Positions 44,784 to 54,062 are shown, counted from the stretch's first letter. The stretch is 64,000 nucleotides of DNA from an uncultured Lachnospiraceae bacterium (GCA_910588565.1 CAJUPF010000006.1:9301-73300); one strand, 5' to 3'. Numbers and translations are program-made. The notes: generated from the letters alone by a model not told the origin.

Positions 44784-47177
44784 ATGCCGAATGTTTTGCT
44801 GGTAAAAGGAGATTCACAGTACAGCGCCATGCGTAATTATATAGACGAGATAGAAATGGGATTTCGTATGGCTGGTTATCATACAGTCGTGTTAGATGTA
44901 ACAGAGGAATCATGGAAATTTCAGTATGCAGAAATGATGAACAGTCTTAGAATCGATATTACTTTTGTTTGTAATGCAATTTTAACAAAGCCGTTGGGAC
45001 AGGCATATTATATGACTTATCTGGCGGATCATCCGGCATTTCATAAACATCGGTTAGAGGGGCTGAACGACAGGTCAATCGTCTTTGTTTGCGACAGGCG
45101 TCATAAATCGTATATGGAACGGTATTGTCCTAATATAAAATATGTGGAATATATTCCGTTATCCGGAGAAGCCGTAAAACGGCATATACCATATCGGGAA
45201 CGCACCAGGGACATTGTGTTTACAGGAAGTTATAAAAAGCCGGAAGAAGCCTATCATGAAATTTTTACATGCGATCCGGCCTGCCATGAAATGTTACGGT
45301 ATATGGCGGATAGTATAATAGAAAATCCACAGCAGGATCTGGAAATGTGTCTGCAGAATTGCCTGGATTATTTTGGATTAGAAGTATCCAGGCAGGAATT
45401 TGATTCTTATATGGAAGGATTCAGAGTGGTAGACGCATATGCAAGAATTTTTTATCGGGATAAAATGATCCGGTGTTTAGTAGAAAGCGGATTGCAGGTG
45501 CATGTGTTTGGAAATGGGTGGGAAGCATTTGAAGGAAATGGGAAAGAGAATCTGATTGTTGAAGCGGGCGATTATTATGTAGCCAGAAAAGCAGTTGCAG
45601 ATTCAAAAATTTCAATTAATATTATGCCTTGGTTTAAAGATGGATTTCAAGAACGGATCGCTGCGGCAATGTTGAGCGGAGCCGTTGCTGTGACAGATGA
45701 GAGCAGGTATATCCGGGAGAATTTTACAGACGGAAAAGAAATGGTGTTTTATTCTTTGCAAAAGCTTGAAGAGCTTCCCGGCAAGATAGAGTGGCTGCTA
45801 AATCATCCGGATTGTGCGGAAGAGATAGCTTTAACCGGGAAAGTGCGCGCGCAGAAGGAAATGACCTGGCAGCATCGTACATTTGAAATGATACGATATA
45901 TGCAGGAATGCTTTTCGCTGCCGGCGCCTTTGAAAGGTAAGTTTGGGGAAATTCTTCCTATTTCATACAACATATTTCATGAACGCAATATGTTATTGGA
46001 TGCCGTGGCTCAATTTAACGAAATCATTGCAATGGTTTCTAATGTGAAATTATACAGTAAAATGGAATTGGAGGATGTAGACTATTTTTATACGAGATTT
46101 CTTACTTTATTTGTAAAAATTAACGCCAATTTTCCGGAGATTCGTTATTCTGAGTATATCTATCAATTGTTAACAAATTTAGCCGAAGGTCAGGCGGATT
46201 TGGGTACAGAATTATTGCTACTGGAATGCATGCACATGCTTTCTGTATTTTTGACGATGGAAAATGAACAATTGAAGAAAGAGAAGGATATACTGCAATT
46301 GCAGGTGAAACAGGGAAATTCCAGGCCAAATCAGTTTGCACAGCAAATGCTTATTCGTAAATTGAAATTAAAGTATCAGGAATCGGGAGATAAAGATATT
46401 CAGGAAATCTTACGAAATATCGAAAAAAATCAGTCTGTAGAGGCATATAATCAGGATTTTGCAGACAAATACAAATATGCGGATAAACGATTAAACGAGG
46501 TTTGGTATGATCCGGAAGCCGAGATGCATTTTACCCTTTGGAACGGCAAAAAAATCTATTATCCGAAAGGGTATACCAAAGAAGAGGTGGCACTGGCGAT
46601 TAACTTTGTGTACCTGGAACAGGATTTGGACTCGCCGCACCGTTACCTGGACGATACGTTTTCTGTAGACGAAGGGGATATTGTAGTAGACGCCGGAGTT
46701 GCCGAGGGAAACTTTGCTTTAGAAATAATAGAAAAAGTAAAAAAAGTTTATTTAGTGGAATGCGAACATAAATGGATCGAAGCGCTGCAAAAAACGTTTG
46801 AGCCATGGAGGGAGAAAGTTGTTATAGTTGAAAAAATGCTGGGTGATGCAGATAATGAAACTTGTGCGAGCCTGGATCAGATCGTGGAAGAGGGTTATGT
46901 AAATTTCCTTAAATTGGATGTTGAGGGAGCGGAAGTTCCCGCGTTAGAAGGGGCGTCTAAAATTCTGTCTGACAGCAGAAATGTAAAATGTGCCATTTGT
47001 TCATATCATCGGAAGAATGCAGAAAGGGATATTCGGGAAATTCTGGAAGCGCATCATTTTTATACGTCAACGACAAAAGGATATATGTTTTTTAAGGAGG
47101 ATATGGATAGTTGGATAGCCGGTGATCTTCGGCATGGCATTGTCAGGGGAGTGAAGCAGGAGTGGAAAAGGAACTAA
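44784..47177 (+). CDS. CgeB-like glycosyltransferase fused to FkbM methyltransferase
   Basis: A 797-residue fusion. Residues 1-400 are the third, most diverged CgeB-like copy (VLLVKGDSQYSAMRNYIDEI, IVFTGSYKKPEEAY, HVFGNGW, NIMPWFKDGFQERIAAAMLS). Residues about 490-550 are a Lys/Gln-rich linker. Residues about 630-775 are an FkbM domain (DIVVDAGVAEGNFALEII, FLKLDVEGAEVPALEG). A bifunctional enzyme that adds a sugar and methylates it, possibly capping the chain, is the simple reading (inference). It overlaps the next gene by 16 bases. Confidence 0.82.
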   Translation: MPNVLLVKGDSQYSAMRNYIDEIEMGFRMAGYHTVVLDVTEESWKFQYAEMMNSLRIDITFVCNAILTKPLGQAYYMTYLADHPAFHKHRLEGLNDRSIVFVCDRRHKSYMERYCPNIKYVEYIPLSGEAVKRHIPYRERTRDIVFTGSYKKPEEAYHEIFTCDPACHEMLRYMADSIIENPQQDLEMCLQNCLDYFGLEVSRQEFDSYMEGFRVVDAYARIFYRDKMIRCLVESGLQVHVFGNGWEAFEGNGKENLIVEAGDYYVARKAVADSKISINIMPWFKDGFQERIAAAMLSGAVAVTDESRYIRENFTDGKEMVFYSLQKLEELPGKIEWLLNHPDCAEEIALTGKVRAQKEMTWQHRTFEMIRYMQECFSLPAPLKGKFGEILPISYNIFHERNMLLDAVAQFNEIIAMVSNVKLYSKMELEDVDYFYTRFLTLFVKINANFPEIRYSEYIYQLLTNLAEGQADLGTELLLLECMHMLSVFLTMENEQLKKEKDILQLQVKQGNSRPNQFAQQMLIRKLKLKYQESGDKDIQEILRNIEKNQSVEAYNQDFADKYKYADKRLNEVWYDPEAEMHFTLWNGKKIYYPKGYTKEEVALAINFVYLEQDLDSPHRYLDDTFSVDEGDIVVDAGVAEGNFALEIIEKVKKVYLVECEHKWIEALQKTFEPWREKVVIVEKMLGDADNETCASLDQIVEEGYVNFLKLDVEGAEVPALEGASKILSDSRNVKCAICSYHRKNAERDIREILEAHHFYTSTTKGYMFFKEDMDSWIAGDLRHGIVRGVKQEWKRN

Positions 47178-48766
47178 AAGAAATCTGCAGAGAGATAGAA
47201 TGTGAAATAAAGCGTATCAGAGCGGATGAAGTAAGCGGGAGACTGGCGCTGCAGATGAGAGAGTTTGCCCAAATATACCGGAAGCTTCCCGAAATACAAA
47301 AAAGAGAAGCGCTTTGGAACGCAGCTGGCAGGATCGATAAAGAAAAATATCTGTCTGCGATATATATGTATTCTGTTTTAACATTTTATATCCACGAAAG
47401 GAAGTGGATGGTTGAGCTGTTGGAAATTATCTTAAACTCACCGGGGCTGCGCGCAGATACATTGTATTTTTTGTACTGGCAGATAGCGGCCAGATTTGTG
47501 AATGATCCTGAATGTGAATCAGAAACTGGTAAAGCGCTGCATTGGAAATTGTTTCAACGTATATGTAACATGTATGCCAAGAACGTACGAGGATTGGAAT
47601 GGATAAAACAGGAAGACAGGAACAGGGAATTTGTGGTTGTAATCATGACGCAGTATGCAGGAGTCGGCTTACATGGCCCTTCAAAGACAGCGCTGGATCG
47701 TTGCAGAGTGTTAATTGAAGTTATGCGTAAGCGGGTGCTGCTTATAAATACTGCCGAAGCAGGTTCTATGAGAGGCTGTATTCCTTTCATTGGGATGTTT
47801 GTTCCAGAGTATATGGAAGAATTGTGCAATGAGGAATATTTGGAATGGAAAACTGTGAAAGTTCCTTTTTTTCAATGTGAGAATAATATGCCTGATATAA
47901 ATGTGCTGCAGCTTTTGTCAGAGAAAATAACAGGCTTAAAACCGCAGTTTATTTTAGAAATAGGAACGGGGAGCATACTTGCGAATCTGCTTAGCCGCAG
48001 TTTTCCTGTTTTATCGGTTGTTACAGGATTTTCCAGGTTATCGGTGACTGAGACACAATACCAGGTATCCGCAGCCGCCATAACCGATAAGGAACGCTGG
48101 ATATTATCGCAGGTGGGAAAAGAGCAAAATCATGTAATACCATCTGTATTTACATTTGGCTTAGCAAAGCAGCAGATGTTTTTAAACAGAAATGAACTGG
48201 GACTGCCTGATAATAAATTTTTAATTGCAGTTGTGGGGACGCGGCTGGACAGGGAAATAGACGACGCGTTTATGAAGATGTTATGTCAGGTTGATAATGC
48301 TGGTATAGGATGTGTATTTATTGGCGAATTTGAAAATTTCAACAGTTATATACAAAAGTATTCTGAATTGGACAAATGCATGTATTATCTTGGGTCATGT
48401 AATGATGTGCTTGCAGTATTAGAAGTATGCGATCTGTTTGTTAACCCGATCCGTTTGGGCGGCGGAACATCGGCGGCAGAGGCAATGAGCAAAGGGCTTC
48501 CAGTGGTCTCTACCGCTTATGGCGACGTAGGCGTTACAGTGGGAGAATCATTTTGGGTGGAAGATTATTGTGAAATGGCAAAGTTTATAAACAGATATCA
48601 GCAGGATAAATCATTTTATAAAATACAATCTGAACTGGCAAAGAAAAGATCAGAACTTCTGTTAGATACAGATCGGGAATTTGTAAATGTGATCAGAGAG
48701 TTTGGCAAAAGGATGGGAGAACATTACGCTGACGCGGCTTTGCATCGGAAGGAAAGAGAGTCCTGA
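47162..48766 (+). CDS. GT-B glycosyltransferase (group 1-like)
   Basis: A 534-residue protein starting GTG 47162 inside the end of the preceding gene. The C-terminal half shows the donor-binding stretch NPIRLGGGTSAAEAMSKGLP (about residues 428-447), typical of GT4 or HMW1C-like GT-B transferases. The first 190 residues are helical. HMW1C-like enzymes glycosylate proteins in the cytoplasm, so direct action on flagellin is possible, but family assignment is weak. No signal peptide. It directly precedes the CDP-sugar block. Confidence 0.75.
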   Translation: MEKELKEICREIECEIKRIRADEVSGRLALQMREFAQIYRKLPEIQKREALWNAAGRIDKEKYLSAIYMYSVLTFYIHERKWMVELLEIILNSPGLRADTLYFLYWQIAARFVNDPECESETGKALHWKLFQRICNMYAKNVRGLEWIKQEDRNREFVVVIMTQYAGVGLHGPSKTALDRCRVLIEVMRKRVLLINTAEAGSMRGCIPFIGMFVPEYMEELCNEEYLEWKTVKVPFFQCENNMPDINVLQLLSEKITGLKPQFILEIGTGSILANLLSRSFPVLSVVTGFSRLSVTETQYQVSAAAITDKERWILSQVGKEQNHVIPSVFTFGLAKQQMFLNRNELGLPDNKFLIAVVGTRLDREIDDAFMKMLCQVDNAGIGCVFIGEFENFNSYIQKYSELDKCMYYLGSCNDVLAVLEVCDLFVNPIRLGGGTSAAEAMSKGLPVVSTAYGDVGVTVGESFWVEDYCEMAKFINRYQQDKSFYKIQSELAKKRSELLLDTDREFVNVIREFGKRMGEHYADAALHRKERES

Positions 48767-48793
48767 TTGGATAACAGTTTGAGGGAAAAACAT

Positions 48794-49570
48794 ATGAAAG
48801 TAGTAATTTTAGCAGGCGGACTGCCAAGCACGTTAATTGAAGAAGATGAGAAAATTCCAAAACCCATGGCGGAAATTGGAGGAAGGCCGATTTTATGGCA
48901 TATTATGAAGCAATATGCCCATTATGGCTGCAAAGATTTTATCATTTGCACGGGTTACAAAGGAGAAATGATAAAAGAGTATTTTATGAATTTTTACATC
49001 TATCAGTCGGATATTACGGTGGATTTGCAGTCCAACCAAATAGAAATCCATAAAAAAAGAACGGAAGACTGGAAGGTGACGGTGATAAATACTGGAAGGC
49101 ATTCTTCGGTATCAGAACGTATTTTATGTATTCGGGAACTTTTACAGGAGGAACCGTTTCTTGTGACTTATGGGGACTGCGTATCGGATATTGATATAGC
49201 GAAGATGATAAGGCAGCATAGAAGCGGGGGCAGAGCCGCTACCTTTGCAGCGGCATATCCGACTGGCAGAAACAAAATTCTTCCCATTAATCGGAACGGA
49301 GATCTTGACATATTTGCAGATCCATCTTTCAGCAGCACCCCCTGGGTAAATGCCTGCAGCATGGTATTTGAGCCAGGGATATTTCATTATTTGGACAGAG
49401 GCGAGACGCTGTTGGGGGAGCGAATGTTAAGGCGCCTGTCAGCGCGGGATGACGTCTCTGTATACTGCCATGAAGGTTTCTGGTCGCCTATGGAAACCAT
49501 TCGCGACAAAACTCTGCTGGAATATATGTGGAATACAAATCAGGCGCCATGGAAAGTATGGGAAGATTAA
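48794..49570 (+). CDS. Glucose-1-phosphate cytidylyltransferase-like protein, diverged
   Basis: A 258-residue paralogue of RfbF (second copy at 52064). It keeps PKPMAEIGGRPILWHIMKQY and the terminal GFWSPMETIRD. The nucleotide-binding loop reads LAGGLPSTLIEED in place of LAGGxGTRxxEE, losing the Arg that contacts the phosphates. The later motifs are GDCVSDID for GDGVSNVD and WVNACSM for WVNIGFM. It may be inactive, regulatory or altered in substrate. TTG 48767 opens the frame, but ATG 48794 with GAGGG at the right distance is the likely start. Confidence 0.75.
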   Translation: MKVVILAGGLPSTLIEEDEKIPKPMAEIGGRPILWHIMKQYAHYGCKDFIICTGYKGEMIKEYFMNFYIYQSDITVDLQSNQIEIHKKRTEDWKVTVINTGRHSSVSERILCIRELLQEEPFLVTYGDCVSDIDIAKMIRQHRSGGRAATFAAAYPTGRNKILPINRNGDLDIFADPSFSSTPWVNACSMVFEPGIFHYLDRGETLLGERMLRRLSARDDVSVYCHEGFWSPMETIRDKTLLEYMWNTNQAPWKVWED

Positions 49571-49609
49571 GGGGAAAAGAGAACGATTACGATTTCATGA
49601 AAAGGACGG

Positions 49610-50677
49610 ATGAAAGTGAAAAATCTCAATTTTTATAAAGGAAAAACCATACTGGTTACAGGCCATACAGGTTTCAAAGGAAGCTGGCTGTGTACCATGC
49701 TGCAGATGGCAGGAGCTAATGTCGTAGGATACGCACTGGCTCCCTCTGCAGAAGCACAGCTGTTTTCTCTGTCAGAAGCAGGCAGTAAGATGCATTCCAT
49801 AGAGGGTGATATACGCGATTTGGATCACCTGCAGAAAGTATTTCAAGAGCACAATCCACAAATTGTCTTTCACCTCGCAGCGCAGCCGATTGTACGGGAG
49901 AGTTACAATAATCCAGTATACACATATGATACAAACGTAATGGGGACTGTGAATGTCCTGGAATGTATCAGAACCGCAGCGGGAGTAATTTCTGCAGTCA
50001 ATGTCACCACTGACAAAGTATACGAAAACCAGGAATGGGACTGGGGCTATCGGGAAACAGATCCGCTGGATGGCTACGACCCCTATTCCAACAGCAAATC
50101 CTGCTCGGAACTGGTGACCCACAGTTATAAAAAATCTTTTCTGGATAATATGAATATCCCGGTTTCTACTGCCAGAGCCGGCAATGTGATTGGCGGCGGA
50201 GATTTTGCAAAAGACAGGATTATTCCGGACTGCATTCGTGCAGCTATGGCGGGAGAAGAGATTATCATTCGCAATCCTTATGCTATCCGCCCTTTCCAGC
50301 ATGTCTTAGAACCGTTAAGCGCATATCTGATGATAGCGGAGCAGCAGGCAGTATCTGCGGAACAGCAGGGATATTATAATGTGGGTCCGCAGGAAAGCGA
50401 CTGCATCACCGTAGGAGAGCTGGCGGATCTGTTCTGCCGTATCTGGCAGGATGGAGCTTCCTGGAAAAATATCCATGACGGTGGACCTCATGAGGCGTCT
50501 TTTCTAAAGCTGGATTGCTCCCGCATTAAGAGCAGAATCGGCTGGAAGCCAAAATGGAATATACAAAAGGCAGTAGAAAAGACAGTGGAATGGACAAAAG
50601 TTTATCAGGAACAGGGAAATGTCAGAGCCTGTATGGAAGCACAGATAGATGAGTTTCTGTCTTCAAATACGCTCTAG
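49610..50677 (+). CDS. rfbG: CDP-glucose 4,6-dehydratase
   Basis: A 355-residue extended SDR converting CDP-glucose to CDP-4-keto-6-deoxyglucose with NAD. GHTGFKGSWL is the nucleotide-binding loop. VTTDKVYENQEWDWGYRETD and GYDPYSNSKSCSELV with the YxxxK catalytic pair are diagnostic for the RfbG/DdhB group. It lies between the two cytidylyltransferase genes and upstream of rfbH. The length is typical. AAAGGA lies just before the ATG. Confidence 0.93.
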   Translation: MKVKNLNFYKGKTILVTGHTGFKGSWLCTMLQMAGANVVGYALAPSAEAQLFSLSEAGSKMHSIEGDIRDLDHLQKVFQEHNPQIVFHLAAQPIVRESYNNPVYTYDTNVMGTVNVLECIRTAAGVISAVNVTTDKVYENQEWDWGYRETDPLDGYDPYSNSKSCSELVTHSYKKSFLDNMNIPVSTARAGNVIGGGDFAKDRIIPDCIRAAMAGEEIIIRNPYAIRPFQHVLEPLSAYLMIAEQQAVSAEQQGYYNVGPQESDCITVGELADLFCRIWQDGASWKNIHDGGPHEASFLKLDCSRIKSRIGWKPKWNIQKAVEKTVEWTKVYQEQGNVRACMEAQIDEFLSSNTL

Positions 50678-50694
50678 AGAAAGGACAGATAAAT

Positions 50695-52038
50695 ATGTTT
50701 GAACATAAATCAGAAGCGCAGGCACGGGAAGAAATCCTTCAGATGGTGGAGGAATACTATAAAACCTTTCATCAGAAAAAAGAAACGTTTCAGGAAGGAG
50801 ACAGAATCGCTTACGCTTCCCGTGTCTATGACCAGGAAGAAATGAAAAACCTGGCGGACAGCGCATTGGAATTTTGGCTGACGTCAGGTCGTTATACGGA
50901 GCAGTTTGAGCGTGAACTGGCAGAATATATCGGGGTGCGTTATTGCTCTCTGGTAAATTCAGGCTCTTCGGCGAATTTGCTGGCATTTATGGCGCTTACG
51001 TCGCCGCTGCTGGGGGAGCGGCGCATTTTTCGCAGAGACGAAATCCTGACAGTAGCGGCGGGCTTCCCGACTACGGTGACGCCTTATATTCAATATGGCG
51101 CGATACCGGTTTTTCTGGATCTGACCATTCCCCAGTACAATATCGATGTGTCTTTGCTGGAGCAGGCCTTGTCAGAACGGACAAAAGCTGTGATGATAGC
51201 GCATACTCTGGGCAATCCATTTGATTTAAAAGCAGTGCGGGAGTTTTGTGACAGGCACGGGTTATGGCTGATCGAAGATAATTGTGACGCCCTGGGCAGC
51301 GAATACTGTATGGATGGCGTCTGGAAAAAAACAGGCAGTATCGGAGATATCGGTACCAGCAGTTTTTATCCGCCGCATCATATGACGATGGGAGAGGGCG
51401 GCGCCGTTTACACGGACAATCCTCTTTTGCATAAAATTATTCGTTCCATGCGGGACTGGGGGCGCGACTGCGTGTGTCCTTCCGGACAGGATAATCTGTG
51501 CGGGCATCGGTTTGACAGGCAGTATGGGGAGCTGCCATTGGGTTACGATCACAAATATGTCTACTCACATTTTGGCTATAATTTAAAGGCGACTGATTTG
51601 CAGGCTGCAATCGGCTGCGCCCAGCTGAAAAAGCTTCCGGAGTTTACCAGAAGACGGCGGGAAAATTTCAGACGGTTAAAAGAGCAGTTACTGGAAGTGG
51701 AGAATAAGCTGATACTTCCGGAAGCATGTCCTGACTCTAACCCATCCTGGTTTGGATTTCTGATTACTTGCAAAGATGGGGTGGATAAAAATCAGGTGGT
51801 AGGTTATTTAGAAAAGCATGGTGTACAGACACGAATGCTGTTTTCCGGAAATCTGGTTAAGCAGCCATGTTTTGATGAAATGCGGCAGCAGCAAGAGGGA
51901 TATCGTGTACCGTGTACCCTCAGTACGACGGATTCTATTATGGAGCACAGCTTCTGGATAGGCGTATATCCGGGTATGACGGAAACAATGATAGATTATA
52001 TGGCAAAGACGATAAAAGAAGCGGTCAGGAAGATGTAA
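50695..52038 (+). CDS. rfbH: CDP-4-keto-6-deoxyglucose 3-dehydrase (RfbH/E1)
   Basis: A 447-residue PMP-dependent iron-sulfur enzyme that removes the C-3 hydroxyl. In place of the PLP-binding lysine it has His (SSFYPPHHMTMGEGG, about His228), the hallmark of E1. The cluster cysteines are visible at Cys259, Cys261 and Cys269 (CVCPSGQDNLCG), with Cys197 a likely fourth. E1 needs an NADH-dependent reductase (E3/RfbI) to reduce the intermediate. None is seen in the window. Product: CDP-3,6-dideoxy-4-keto-glucose. AAAGGAC precedes the ATG. Confidence 0.93.
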   Translation: MFEHKSEAQAREEILQMVEEYYKTFHQKKETFQEGDRIAYASRVYDQEEMKNLADSALEFWLTSGRYTEQFERELAEYIGVRYCSLVNSGSSANLLAFMALTSPLLGERRIFRRDEILTVAAGFPTTVTPYIQYGAIPVFLDLTIPQYNIDVSLLEQALSERTKAVMIAHTLGNPFDLKAVREFCDRHGLWLIEDNCDALGSEYCMDGVWKKTGSIGDIGTSSFYPPHHMTMGEGGAVYTDNPLLHKIIRSMRDWGRDCVCPSGQDNLCGHRFDRQYGELPLGYDHKYVYSHFGYNLKATDLQAAIGCAQLKKLPEFTRRRRENFRRLKEQLLEVENKLILPEACPDSNPSWFGFLITCKDGVDKNQVVGYLEKHGVQTRMLFSGNLVKQPCFDEMRQQQEGYRVPCTLSTTDSIMEHSFWIGVYPGMTETMIDYMAKTIKEAVRKM

Positions 52039-52063
52039 ATGAAATAGTGCAGGGAAATTTTGT

Positions 52064-52840
52064 ATGATGAAAGTAGTTATTTTAGCAGGCGGAAAAGGGA
52101 CAAGGATCAGTGAAGAATCCAGGCTTCGCCCCAAACCTATGGTGGAAATCGGGGGTAAGCCGATTTTGTGGCACATTATGCGCCAGTATGCGTCGTTTGG
52201 ATTTCAGGAGTTTATCGTATGCTGCGGATATAAAGGGCATATGATAAAGGAGTATTTTGTGAATTATTACCAGAACAGCAGTCAGATAGAAATCAGTCTG
52301 AAAAATCAGCATGTGAATATCCTGGAGAAAAACAGTGAGCCCTGGAAAGTAACGTTAGTGGATACGGGCCTTGAGACATTAACGGCAGGGAGAATTCTGC
52401 GTGTGCGGGAGTATATTGGAGACGGCCCGTTTCTGCTTACATATGGGGATGGCGTTTCAAATGTGGATTTGCACAGACTTTTGCAGTTTCATCAGGAGCA
52501 GGGGAAGACGGTTACCATTTCCACAACGCAGCCGGAAGGACGGTTTGGCGCACTGCGCCTGGATGATACCGGGAAGCAGATTCTGGGATTCCAGGAAAAG
52601 GCCAGAGAGGATCAGGCGTGGGTAAATATTGGGTTTATGGTAATGGAACCTTCTGTTTATCCGTATCTTGGAGATGGAAGCGTCATGCTGGAACGGGAAC
52701 CATTCGAGCAGCTTGCAGCAGACGGGCAGCTTGCGGCATATAAACATACAGGTTTCTGGTCGCCCATGGATAATATTCATGACAGGGAATACCTGGAGAA
52801 ACTCTGGAATACCGGGGAGGCGCCTTGGAGAGTGGGTTAG
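52064..52840 (+). CDS. rfbF: Glucose-1-phosphate cytidylyltransferase
   Basis: A 258-residue nucleotidyltransferase making CDP-glucose from CTP and glucose-1-phosphate. All key stretches are intact: LAGGKGTRISEESRLRPKPM, GGKPILWHIMRQY, LTYGDGVSNVDL, TTQPEGRFGAL, WVNIGFMVM and GFWSPMDNIHD. It is therefore the working copy of the pair. ATG 52064 is followed at once by a second ATG, and the true start may be either. It follows rfbH by 25 bases. It ends the dense island. Confidence 0.93.
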   Translation: MMKVVILAGGKGTRISEESRLRPKPMVEIGGKPILWHIMRQYASFGFQEFIVCCGYKGHMIKEYFVNYYQNSSQIEISLKNQHVNILEKNSEPWKVTLVDTGLETLTAGRILRVREYIGDGPFLLTYGDGVSNVDLHRLLQFHQEQGKTVTISTTQPEGRFGALRLDDTGKQILGFQEKAREDQAWVNIGFMVMEPSVYPYLGDGSVMLEREPFEQLAADGQLAAYKHTGFWSPMDNIHDREYLEKLWNTGEAPWRVG

Positions 52841-52864
52841 ATTTTTTTCGCATTCAAAAATAAG

Positions 52865-52893
52865 TTGCCAGGCTTGCGGATAGATGTTATACT
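52865..52893 (+). promoter_or_regulatory. Sigma-A-type promoter before the Rpn gene
   Basis: TTGCCA (52865-52870), 17-base spacer, TATACT (52888-52893). It would give a leader of about 180 bases for the Rpn-family gene. Confidence 0.7.
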
Positions 52894-52996
52894 CTTTTAG
52901 AAAGCAGATTTTCTTGTGATTGATTTTATCAGTTGTCTATATGACGTATCTAAGGAAATGAGAGCCATAGCAAATCCATCAAAAATATAATTCAGA

Positions 52997-53076
52997 AAAC
53001 TCCTGCTTTTGATTTCACATTTAAGAGGCAGGAGGTTTCTATGTATAGACCTCCTGAAATACAACTTCATAGGAGG
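52997..53076 (+). promoter_or_regulatory. Alternative-pairing leader of the Rpn gene
   Basis: AAACTCCTGC (52997-53006) can pair with GCAGGAGGTTT (53028-53038, one bulged G). AGGAGGT (53030-53036) can instead pair with ACCTCCT (53049-53055). CCTCCT can also pair with the Shine-Dalgarno AGGAGG (53071-53076) of the Rpn gene. These three exclude one another, the layout of a translational switch. Confidence 0.5.
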
Positions 53077-53082
53077 AAATAG
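53041..53082 (+). CDS. 13-residue leader peptide (uORF)
   Basis: ATG 53041 has AGGAGG five bases upstream and encodes MYRPPEIQLHRRK; the TAG at 53080-53082 abuts ATG 53083 of the Rpn gene. A ribosome on it would cover CCTCCT and the second Shine-Dalgarno site. It could control or couple translation of the downstream gene. Not supported by family knowledge. Confidence 0.4.
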   Translation: MYRPPEIQLHRRK

Positions 53083-54003
53083 ATGGAAGAAATAAATAGC
53101 ACAATTTATGACGATGTATTTCGGACAATACAAGAAAGACATCCGAAGCTTTTGATTCCGCTAATCAATGAGGTTTTTCATACAGAATATGCGGATTACG
53201 AGCCAGTAACGAGGCTTCCGGAAGAATATCAGAAAGTTGTTTCAAAGGTTGTAGCGGATGGCTGCATTGTAATCGGAAATCATATCTATCATATGGAATG
53301 CCAGAGCACAAAAGACAGCGGAATGGTATTGCGGATGGTAGAGTATGATTTTATGATTGCGTTAAGCCAGGCAGAGATTTGGAAGGGAACATATCAGATT
53401 CGTTTTCCGCATTCCTGTATTTTTTATTTAAGACATAATAAAAATACGCCGGACGAGGAAGAACTGGAAATTATTTTTTCAGATGGACAGACTATAAAGT
53501 ACAAGGTTCCTGTTATAAAAGCGCAGAAATACTCCATAGAAGAATTATTTGAGAAGAAGCTGTACATCTGTTTGCCGTACTATATTATGCGCTACGAAAA
53601 AGAGTTTTATCGAATCAGCCATAATCCAGAACTTACAAATCAATTTGTGAAAGAAATTAAAGAAATCGTTATGCAGCTTTGGAAAGAAGCAGAACAGGAG
53701 GAAACAGGGTTATATCAGGATTTAATTCGTCTGATACAAAAAGTTGCTGATTATCAGCTAAGGAATGAATCAGATTTAAAGGAAAGGATGGGAAAAGTGA
53801 TGGGTGGAAAAGTATTGGAGCTGCCATCGGATAAATTAAGAGAGGCAAAATCCCAGGGAATAAAACAGGGAATTTCACAGGGAGAAGCTCGCGTAAACCG
53901 ATTAATTCTTATTTTACAGGAGCAAGGTCGGACAGAAGAAATTATTCATGCGGCATCTGACCAGGAGTATCAGAAAAAATTATTTGAGGAATTTGGGATT
54001 TAA
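53083..54003 (+). CDS. Rpn-family recombination-promoting nuclease/putative transposase
   Basis: A 306-residue member of the Rpn (PD-(D/E)XK nuclease-like) family. The N-terminal nuclease core has NSTIYDDVFRTI, VADGCIVIGNHIYHMECQST with the Asp and Glu-x-Gln of the active site (about residues 60-80), and PHSCIFYLRH. Known Rpn proteins cut DNA and raise recA-independent recombination. The C-terminal Gln/Glu-rich helix (about 255-306) fits family tails. It interrupts the sugar genes and probably arrived as a mobile gene. AGGAGG lies 6 bases upstream of ATG 53083. Confidence 0.82.
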   Translation: MEEINSTIYDDVFRTIQERHPKLLIPLINEVFHTEYADYEPVTRLPEEYQKVVSKVVADGCIVIGNHIYHMECQSTKDSGMVLRMVEYDFMIALSQAEIWKGTYQIRFPHSCIFYLRHNKNTPDEEELEIIFSDGQTIKYKVPVIKAQKYSIEELFEKKLYICLPYYIMRYEKEFYRISHNPELTNQFVKEIKEIVMQLWKEAEQEETGLYQDLIRLIQKVADYQLRNESDLKERMGKVMGGKVLELPSDKLREAKSQGIKQGISQGEARVNRLILILQEQGRTEEIIHAASDQEYQKKLFEEFGI

Positions 54004-54034
54004 CTTTGTGAACCTTGCAGTTTTATATATCTAT

Positions 54035-54062
54035 TAAATAATTTCGCACAAAATGGCGATAT
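54035..54062 (+). promoter_or_regulatory. Sigma-28-like promoter of the legionaminic acid cluster
   Basis: TAAA (54035-54038), 16-base spacer, GGCGATAT (54055-54062): one mismatch to GCCGATAT, spacer one longer than usual, as in the flaG promoter. It lies 36 bases upstream of the 120-residue gene that heads the leg genes. Confidence 0.6.
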
